Source of the DNA: Papaver somniferum
Lineage: Eukaryota; Streptophyta; Magnoliopsida; Ranunculales; Papaveraceae
NCBI RefSeq assembly: GCF_003573695.1
Contig: NC_039362.1
Coordinates: 114,927,120 to 114,991,119 of the forward strand
Reading direction: 5' to 3'
DNA length: 64,000 nucleotides
A program made the position numbers and the translations under genes. A model generated the notes under the pieces. It was not told where the DNA came from. It ran no database searches and was given only the letters and a program-made list of their open reading frames with translations. This document shows, in pieces, positions 56,945 to 64,000 of the stretch; position 1 is the stretch's first letter; each line of letters starts with the position of its first letter.

Positions 56945-57005
56945 GCAAGAATTGATCCTGCGACCTACTGCTTGCATTCATGCCTCTTGACCAACTGTGC
57001 TAGTT
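56945..57005 (-). ncRNA. tRNA-like relic 1 in E7
   Basis: On the minus strand TAGCACAGTTGGTCAAGAGG fits the D-arm/A-box of a tRNA, and about 30 bases later AGGTCGCAGGATCAATTC fits the T-arm/B-box with changes. Acceptor stem pairing is not evident. A degenerate tRNA or tRNA-derived sequence, not a working tRNA gene. Confidence 0.45.
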
Positions 57006-57100
57006 TTCTTGTATGCGAAATTCCTGTGCGAAGCTGACCTTCTTCTCTTGTTTGCGAAGGAATGAAATTCTTTGAAAAAATGGAAGTTCAAAAATACACA

Positions 57101-57165
57101 GAAGATGGGATTCGAACTTGCGTCTTCAAGCTCATTGACTACACCCTGAACCATCTGTACTGACC
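57101..57165 (-). ncRNA. tRNA-like relic 2 in E7
   Basis: On the minus strand TGGTTCAGGGTG (A-box-like, 57153-57142) and AAGTTCGAATCCC (near-consensus B-box, 57119-57107), about 23 bases apart. It lies about 100 bp from relic 1 on the same strand. No acceptor stem. Confidence 0.45.
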
Positions 57166-59951
57166 TTCATTTGTGTTAGTTTGGTAAACTTTGCATATCT
57201 TATTCTTTTGTAATCGTTCTTTGTATATATTTTGTCTTGTCTTTCTTTTCTTCTCCTGTGTAGGTGATATTTCTCCATTAGTTACTTACTCTTTTGCTTT
57301 CTCTCCCTTAACTTCTCGTGCTTCCTTGATGAACTTTCTTTGCTGAGACTTTTCCTCCCTTATCTGTTCATGGTAGAAGTTTATGTGATGATGAAACAAG
57401 AGCATCTATTGCATTTTGTTTTGCGTGATTGTTCATGGTAGAAATCTACTGCATTTTGTTTTGTGAAATTCGCATAGCTCATTGGCTGACTCCTTTTATA
57501 AGTTGTCCCTCTTTGCGAGATGAGCTGTTCCGGGTGTTTATTTCGCAAGTTTATTTCTTCAAAAATAATCCTCTTCTTTCCAATTAATCTTTACTGAGCT
57601 GACGGTGAACTTCGTCTACTGCTTGACCAAGTCATGTTTCTCTTGATGTTTTGTTGGTGATATGGTTGTTTTGGTGCGAGTTAATCTATCTCTGCTCTAC
57701 TTATCTTCGTTGCATTTGGCTTGCAACTAGCTCCATTTGGACTTGCATGTCCTCTTTAATTGTTTCCGTTATTGAGCCATATGATTGTTCAGCTCCATTT
57801 CATCTCCTATTGATATATACATGCCCTTGTGAGTACCATTAGCTGTTAATAATTGTCATGTGAAGCCTAATACAAATCATAAAACCCTAATTTGAATTTG
57901 CGACATTATCTGATATACTCTACGTAATTTTAAAGTCAAAGGTGGTAAAAGAAAGAATACGTCCCTCTCAATCGTTCTACTCGTTTCCTTCGGATTTGTG
58001 GTTGATCTTTTCTAGTGAACCAACTACGCATGCAAGTAACTTTAACGATTTGAATGGATTTTCTTCTCTGAATTGATAGATGTTCCGAATTGGATAGGTG
58101 ATGAAGAAAATCGCTCTAGCAAAGTACACTGATTCGTTGAGTCTGTCTTGTGAAGTAAATTTTGAATATTTTATCTCTTTTCTTCGCTGGTTAGTTCTGA
58201 TTTTATTTTTGCCAAAGTTGTTTGTTGACGAAGAAAGTTTTGCTTCCGAACTTCTGTCTTTGTTCATTGTCCTTCTAGTTTGGATAACATTTCTTGTATA
58301 TTTTCGAATTATCTTGTCACTTCGCAGGATCTTATCTCTTCGTAGGATCTTATTTCGCCGTTCTGTGTTGATTGCTTTTCCTTTAGAAACGGTATACATA
58401 GACTAGTAGTTTCTTTTAATCGTAATCTCTTGGAACTGGTTGAGGTTCATTTTTTGTTGTGTTTTGTGCATTTTCCCCTGTTAAATAATATCACACAAAG
58501 TCACGAAGTTACAATCTCGCCAAGCAAATATAGATATAATCCTGAATGCTTCATGTTGAATTCTGCTCGAATTGATTTTCCTGGCAATCTAACTTAAGAT
58601 TTCATCTTCGCGGATTCATTTCAAACTCGTTGCCTTTTTACGAAGATGTCATTTTCTCCTCTTCTGGAGCTATTCTTGCGAAAGAAATTTTTATTATTTC
58701 GCCAGTGACCATGGTTGGCAATGAAAATCGCTGAAGAGGTTGATCGAGGTGATCTGTTCGTGCTCTAGAGGTTTGATGATCTCTCCTAGGTTTGTAGACT
58801 ATTCTTCTTGCTGCTCTTTCTTCGTCCCTGCTATTCGATGTAACTCATGTTCTTTGAAAGCTTGTTTTCAAGCTGATGGGATTAATCTCTGCTGCTCTTC
58901 TTTAATATCTCTTGTGCGAATTTATAGCATAATACAGTCCTTCTCATGTAGATATAATTTTCCTGTTCGTTGTTTATATGCGATTATTTAGGTTAGTAAT
59001 GGGCTGTCGAAGTTGTTTTCTTCGCATACTCTTCTTCTTTTCGCTTGTTAAATTTCTCCGCGTTGCTGACTCGAATGCCCTTTTATATCTCCCTTCACAC
59101 TATCTCTTGTTCAAGGCTAATTGGTGGCCCATCTCAGCTTGCTATTTCTTCGCAGCTTCTTCTTTAAATTTGATCTCCTGTTTACACCTGATATATAAAC
59201 AAACTACTCCATCTCTTTGTTATGCTCTCATTGTTCTTCCATCTCTATGATTTCATCATCATTCTTTTCTATTGTCCTTTGTCTTCGCACCGCTGATAGG
59301 ACAACTCCTTTGTATGCAGTTATGAAGTATGTTGTCTTCTCCTTGGTCGTTCTTCAATATCTCTTGTGTGAATTTGCAGCACAGTCTGATCCTCTTCCTT
59401 GCTGTGGTTGTTCCTTTTTCATTTTCTTCCAGTGTTGGGACTTTGAACCTATCTTTGAAGTCACCTTTGCTTTATTTTACTTTGTCAGAATCCAGCCCCT
59501 TGTCTTCGCAAGTAGCAAGTCCATAAGAGGTTAAGTAATATTCTAGCTCCTTTTAATTCGTATGACTTCTTCCCTTTATGTTCGCATGGAGCAAGTCCTT
59601 ATGTTCGCTGCAAAATAATTCTTCTCTGAAAAATAATTCCTCCTATTATTTTGGAATTTCCCATCATCAGTCCAACTAGCCTTTGTTGGTCTCCAGTTTC
59701 ATCATTAGTCCAAGCTTGCCAGATCCGAAAGTTGAACAAAAAATCAAAAATATGAGGAATCAATTCAGTATTTCGAACGAGTTATTGAGGCAGTTTGTTA
59801 GATATTTCTCTAATTGATGACGCTGGTTCTTTATCTGAAATCATGAGATTTCGTTGTATTATCCATAGTCGCCCTTAAATCTCATATATCCAACGTAATC
59901 TCTCACCAACAATTGTTAATTTCTTTGATTCTTCTTCAATCAAACAAGCAG

Positions 59952-59970
59952 GTCCCTGTTTCTAGCGCCA
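59952..59970 (-). promoter_or_regulatory. E7 primer binding site candidate
   Basis: Minus-strand TGGCGCTAGAAACAGGGAC, three bases from the LTR. It begins TGGCGC and ends ACAGGGAC, as in tRNA-Lys-type sites, but the middle differs, so the primer tRNA is not certain. Confidence 0.6.
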
Positions 59971-59973
59971 TTA

Positions 59974-60442
59974 TGTAGTTGCAGGAAATCCCACGGCACA
60001 CCCCCTATAATATCATGATAATAATTTCTAGATCTAAACTTATTTGATATGAAAATAAAGATAAAGATAATGAAAATAGAAAATAAGACACAAGATTTAC
60101 GTGGTTCGATCAATGTGATCTACATCCACGGGGTTAGGGATCTTCACTATAATTGTTTGTAATTACATATGGTTTACAATTGAGACTCCATTAATGAGTA
60201 TTTGGAGCTCTTGGTTGAAGAAGGAAGAAGAAGATAATAATAATCCAGTTCTCCCTTTCTCTCTCCTACCTTTCTCTTTACATAGGATTCTACCTAGTGG
60301 GTGACAGCTCATATTTCCTTTTATTTCATATTTCCTTTTATTTCCTATTTCCTTTTATTTCTTATCCTCTTGCGACGTTATCGCACATCCTTTTATGAAT
60401 CTCGCACACTTGCAAATACTTGTGCGATATTTGGATCCTACA
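59974..60442 (-). repeat. E7 5' LTR (469 bp)
   Basis: Same as 53784-54235 with an extra TTTCCTTTTATTTC-type unit accounting for the 17-bp length difference and few substitutions. Followed by GAAGG. Confidence 0.92.
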
Positions 60443-61735
60443 GAAGGTGTGGGAATTAGGTTTCCCAGTTGCTAGAGTTCTCCCTTATATAGTCTTTCAA
60501 ATCAGGGTTTGCAATCAATGTTAGCTTGGTAACAAAGCATTCAATAGTCACCGTTAGATGAAAACCTTATTAGATTCAAGCTAATATCTTTCAACCGTTA
60601 GATCGAAAACTTAGCTTGTTACACACAAATGAAATGTACTTTTGGGTTTATGTAACCGTACCCAAACATGAACATTTGTTGGTTCAACAATAGTTAACCA
60701 ATGGTTAGCCATATGAGCACTTTCATATCAACCATGTTCTTCTTCACCATAACTAGTTCAAATGACTCAAATGAACTAGTTAGAGAGTTGTTTAATTGCA
60801 AGGGAATCTTATGTAACTACACAAGACACAATCGAAGCAAAAACGATTCGGTTCACTCAAATCGGTTCATGAACTATATAGCCACGGTTTGCATTTAGCA
60901 TTCCTTAGTTAATATGAATAAGTTCACAGACAATCGTTTTTAGATATAACCAACTCAAGTTCGCAAACTTAGTTCGCGGACTTAAGTTCCCTGAAGGATT
61001 TCACAAACTCCAGCAGATATTCTCGGGTCGAGAACTTCCGCCAGTTCGCATATTGGGTTCGCGGATTGAGTTCGCGGACTTAGCTCACGCCATTATTCCA
61101 GTTCTCTTGATCAACAAAGTTCGCAAACTTCGGTTCAAGGAAAAAGGACTTATACATATATGTGTTACCACACAATGCTTATATCCATAATTGGTTATAT
61201 AATCTAAACTCTCATTTCAATCATCGAAACATTCTCAGAGGACGTTATAAAGTTGTTATTCACAAACCATTTTTCTTCAGAGAAATTTTCAAAATGATTG
61301 AAACATAACATGACTTTCGTCACTAGGTAAAGATGAACTTGGCCAAAGCAAAAGCTTACCAACACATATTTCGAGAAATAGATAGGCGAGATAAACTCGG
61401 CTCGAAATAGCAAATGTGTATAATCAAAGTCTATATAGCAAAACGACTTTTGTCTCAAAATAGGAGATAGAGTAGATATACTTTTGAGTGATAGATAAGT
61501 TCAAGTCTCCACATACCTTTTAGTCGATGAAGATCCACCAGTTCCTTGAGTAGTCCTTCGTCTTATATGATGATTGCCATGGAGTTCTTGAGCTCAACTA
61601 CACTTTCTATCCTAGTCCCAGACTTAGCTATAGTAGACAAGAAATCAAGACTTATAGTTTTGATCACTAACATTGACAAACATGCTTGAGATAGCAACGC
61701 ATGCGAGTTCGACCGAGCAATGCTCTAACAACAAC

Positions 61736-62211
61736 CCTCTTGAAGATCATGATTTTTGTCTATGAGGGATAGACAAGAATCATCAATACTGTATACTACA
61801 AACTGTAGTTGTTACAATCCCATGCAGGACTGGGTAACTTCTTTCGAGGGGATGAAGTATTTTTTATACTTTGTTTCTGTCTTGTTTTTAAGAAAGAAGA
61901 GTTATGTACTTCATCCTTTCTTACTTTCAGAACAGATATGAATACCTTGATTGTTGATTTTCGCTAACTATGCATTCTATTGGAAATCTCTTTTACAAAG
62001 GATGAGGGTTTTGTATGAGATTTCTTTTTCTTCTTCTGCAAACAACGTTTGACATAGGTGAACTTTTCCTGTTTCATAGTGCCACAGGTTTTAAAATGAT
62101 CCTGATGGTCATGTGAGGAAATCACAAGATTAGTAAACTCTTGTGATTTTCTATATGATCCTTGTCGTCAAGGTGACTTAGGAATGATATAGAGCCAGGA
62201 GGAATTTGCTG
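61736..62211 (-). other. E4 internal spacer between gag and ORF2, right part
   Basis: No gene. Continuous with 41997-42205 once E5 and one ACAAC copy are removed. The plus-strand ORF at 61756-61941 is a chance frame. Confidence 0.6.
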
Positions 62212-63404
62212 TCAATTCATAGTCGAAGAGGTTTGATATGTTCTGTAAGAATCACGATCGGTCATCTCCAATTTTAAATTAGACAATTGGCATTCCAGAT
62301 TTTCAATCCTTTTAATTAAGACTTCCTTTTCAAGTTGAAGTATTCTTGAGGAAGTAAGATTGTTTATCATGGAATAATTAGGACTGTTAGGAGGACAGAC
62401 GTGAGTATCAGCAAAAAGATTAAGAGAACCATCATAGACATCATCCTCAGGACAGTAGTCAAGAGTAGCCATCCATGCTTTAGTTATCTCACTCATCTCC
62501 GTATCAGTACATTTAGAAGTATTGTGAACACTTCTATAGCACTCGAAACTAGAATTGTTAACATAGTTTTTCTGAACCTTTTTATTGATTGGCTGAGCTT
62601 TGTTTTGAGACTTTCTTTTTCTCTGTCTAAGAGATTTCTTAAGCTGTTGTATAAACAGTGACAAAGTCGAATTAAGGAAATTCTCATCCCTCTTATCAGT
62701 CATTTTAGAACGTCGAGACTTACGATCAAATGCACAACATGGTTGCTAAACAAATGACGTTTCTCTCTTTGTTCAAGTTCAAGATCGAAAATTTTCAACT
62801 TTCCAGCAAGGGAATTTCTGGATAGAGTATCCAGGTTATTTCCCTCAATGATGGCATGCTTCTTAGAGTCGTATCTAGATGGCAGTGATCTGGGAATTTT
62901 CATCACAATGTCTTTTTCAGGAATAGTCTTACCCAATGCAAAAGATGCATTAACAATTTCAGACACTTTGTGATTAAACTCATCAAATGAATCTTCATCT
63001 GCCATACGAAGGTTTTCCCAATCGGAATTAAGGTTTTGAAGCCTAGCTTCGTTTTCATTGGTATTACCTTCGAATACAGTTTCTAAGATATCCCACGCAT
63101 CTTTAGACCTAGTGCAATTTGACACATGGTGCTGAAGATTTGGGGTAATGGCATGTATGATGGCATTCAAACCGTCAGAATTTTGCTTTGCATCAAGTAT
63201 CTCGGAAAGACTATATTCACCAATATTCTTGGGAATGTTTACATTTCCTACTGCCACAACGGGAGCATCATATCCATTAACTACATATACCCATGATTGA
63301 AAATCATGTGCTTGAAGAAAAGCTCGCATATCAATTTTCCACCATAAGTAATTAGAGCCATCGAAGACTGGTGGTACGTTAATAGAGATAACACCTCTTT
63401 CCAT
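62212..63404 (-). pseudogene. E4 gag: UBN2-type capsid protein with degenerate zinc knuckle
   Basis: Minus-strand ATG at 63404 starts MERGVISINVPPVFDGSNYL (copia gag N-terminal motif). A full UBN2 region follows: WWKIDMRAFLQAHDFQSWV, DAWDILETVFEGN, DSFDEFNHKVSEIVNASFAL, and IPRSLPSRYDSKKHAI. The frame ends at 62700. A frameshift near 62750 leads into the second frame from 62703 (MTDKRDENFLNST), which is basic (KKSLRQRKRKSQNK) and has CYRSVHNTSKC where a CCHC knuckle would be expected, with one Cys and the Gly missing. A helical tail (ILQLEKEVLIKRIENLECQL) ends at 62212. This is the most complete family A capsid in the window. Confidence 0.85.
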
Positions 63405-63458
63405 AGAGTCAGATCGCTGTAAATACAGACTTGTAAGGTCTTAAACGTGTCTGCCTGC

Positions 63459-63469
63459 TCTGATACCAA
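63459..63469 (-). promoter_or_regulatory. E4 primer binding site (tRNA-iMet)
   Basis: Minus-strand TGGTATCAGAG followed by C, just inside the 5' LTR. The adjoining LTR end reads CCAAAATGC where TGAAAATGC is expected, so the terminal CA (minus strand) is mutated. Confidence 0.85.
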
Positions 63470-63471
63470 TC

Positions 63472-64000
63472 CAAAATGCGGGGGGTACAACAACCTCACC
63501 CAATATTTCGATTAGCAATCTGTATGGACTAACTCTAATATACTTTTAAGAGAATCAACTAGACAGTCAGACTCAATCTTAATAAAAAATATATGAAGGA
63601 GTTAATATCTCTGTCTCTTGATTTGATCTTTACTCAAGCAAATATAAATCTGCGAGTCTTTATCAAATACTAGAGAGATAAACTTGGATGGTACCAAAGA
63701 CTAATATCCAAGTGTCAATCAATGTAAATCAACAACCAAAGGCTGGATATTCTAATTGATTGATCTCAACGCACAACCTGTGATATTCAATTATATAACA
63801 AAGTATAATGCGTAATAGAAATAACACAGACACTAGAAATTTTGTTAACGAGGAAACTGCAAATGCAGAAAAACCCCGGGACCTAGTCCAGATTGAACAC
63901 CACACTGTATTAAGACGCTACAGACACTAGCCTACTACAAACTAACTTCGGTCTGATTTCACACTGATTCAAGGTACAATTGTGCTCCTTACGTCTCTGA
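63472..64000 (-). repeat. E4 5' LTR, cut by the window end
   Basis: Matches 37813-38340 of the 3' LTR. Only the terminal 529 bp are inside the window. No gene. Confidence 0.88.

Larger units (their letters stand above)
54236..59973 (-). other. E7 interior, essentially non-coding
   Basis: No conserved protein is seen. The only minus-strand ORF of note is 57977-58399, 140 aa, basic and low in complexity (NKILRRDKILRSDKIIRK). Its repeats stem from an ATCTTATCTCTTCG duplication and I do not believe it is a gene. Short plus-strand frames at 58740-59534 are pyrimidine-rich chance ORFs. Local repeats: TGCGAAATTNTGAATCAT units at 54860-55030, a 157-bp tandem pair starting at 55551 and 55708, and a pair about 121 bp apart (CTGCGATTGTATCGC near 56632 and 56753). 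Two tRNA-like relics are listed separately. Confidence 0.7.
53784..60442 (-). mobile_element. E7: non-coding LTR element (LARD-like), 6,659 bp
   Basis: LTRs 53784-54235 and 59974-60442 flanked by GAAGG (53779-53783, 60443-60447). Orientation follows from the primer-site candidate next to the right LTR and a purine-rich tract next to the left LTR (AAGAAAAAAGAGGCAAGA on the minus strand, 54236-54253). The 5.7-kb interior shows no gag or pol on either strand. By eye the LTRs differ at about nine sites plus one 17-bp repeat-unit indel, so this is one of the younger insertions. Confidence 0.92.
42206..61730 (-). mobile_element. E5: family A element inserted in E4, itself hosting E6 and E7
   Basis: The left end begins TGAAAAAGAGGGGG and the right end finishes GCTCTAACA. 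Both are flanked by ACAAC (42201-42205, 61731-61735), a perfect 5-bp duplication. 3' LTR 42206-44264 is cut by E6. The last 290 bp or so of that LTR, its polypurine tract and the adjacent internal sequence are missing. Internal sequence resumes at about 50026. Primer site 52684-52695. 5' LTR 52698-61730 is split by E7. Confidence 0.9.
52698..61730 (-). repeat. E5 5' LTR, split by E7
   Basis: LTR sequence at 52698-53783 and 60448-61730 (about 2.37 kb together) joins perfectly across E7 with duplication GAAGG. U3 units with AGTTCGCGGACT cores lie at about 60955-61085. TATA on the minus strand near 60485. No gene outside E7. Confidence 0.9.
37813..64000 (-). mobile_element. E4: family A element, minus orientation, runs past the window end
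   Basis: 3' LTR 37813-40259, polypurine tract on the minus strand (CAAAGGGGGAGAT, 40260-40272), second ORF 41694-41996, then E5 inserted at 42205/61736. Beyond E5 come gag 62212-63404, primer site 63459-63469 and the 5' LTR from 63472. Without E5 about 6.7 kb is visible. It interrupts the MULE transposase gene. The left flank GAATT (37808-37812) would be the target duplication. Confidence 0.9.

Noticed and set aside
57977..58399. 140-aa basic ORF on the minus strand of E7
   Set aside because: Low complexity caused by a short nucleotide duplication; no supporting context.
58740..59534. Chain of plus-strand ORFs rich in Ser, Leu, Phe and Cys
   Set aside because: Pyrimidine-rich strand of a non-coding interior; composition explains them.
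1..64000. CRISPR array, operons or prokaryotic signals
   Set aside because: No regular spacer-repeat arrays; introns, LTRs and LINE ends show plant nuclear DNA.

Overview
This window is nuclear DNA of a eudicot plant and consists almost entirely of nested transposable elements. The evidence is structural: Ty1/copia- and Ty3/gypsy-type LTRs with tRNA primer sites, L1-type LINE ends carrying a plant-style RNase H domain, a plant mobile domain (PMD) gene, a MuDR/MULE transposase and GT-AG introns. I suspect a Papaver-like genome, but nothing in the window proves it. I found no rRNA, functional tRNA, CRISPR array or intact single-copy host gene.

Left nest (1-32542). E1 is a non-autonomous copia-type element (family A: 2.4-2.5 kb LTRs, initiator-Met tRNA primer site, no pol). 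Its 5' LTR is interrupted just after its TATA box by E0 (1-10953), a Ty3/gypsy derivative. E0 has a broken gag-protease-integrase-tail ORF and an antisense, three-exon PMD gene. The 3' LTR of E1 is split by E2 (17065-31364, minus strand, duplication AACTT), a small-LTR element whose reading frame of roughly 1,080 codons I do not recognise. E2 in turn contains a truncated LINE (17822-19131) and a complete family A element, E3 (20296-29295, duplication CTTGT). E3 contains another LINE fragment (22925-23497).

Middle (32543-37812). This is a MULE remnant. It has an intron-rich degenerate gene on the plus strand (possibly ULP1-like), a transposase C-terminus on the minus strand (SWIM and CCHC motifs), and many short palindromes of the type GTGTAACT..AGTTACAC.

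Right nest (37813-64000). E4 (family A, minus strand) runs off the window end and interrupts the MULE transposase. Inside it lies E5 (42206-61730, family A, minus strand, duplication ACAAC). The 3' LTR of E5 holds E6 (from 44265), a relative of E0 that is truncated on its right. The 5' LTR of E5 holds E7 (53784-60442, minus strand, duplication GAAGG), an essentially non-coding LTR element carrying two tRNA-like relics.

The family A copies share LTRs but carry different coding contents, and none has pol. They look like parasites of an autonomous partner. Gag-like proteins with coiled coils, structured non-coding repeats before the polypurine tract, and variable palindromic repeats in U3 are the retained parts. 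The most unusual items are the unidentified E2 frame that starts inside its LTR, the antisense intron-bearing PMD gene in E0, the unalignable second ORFs of family A, and the hairpin arrays in the E0 LTR.
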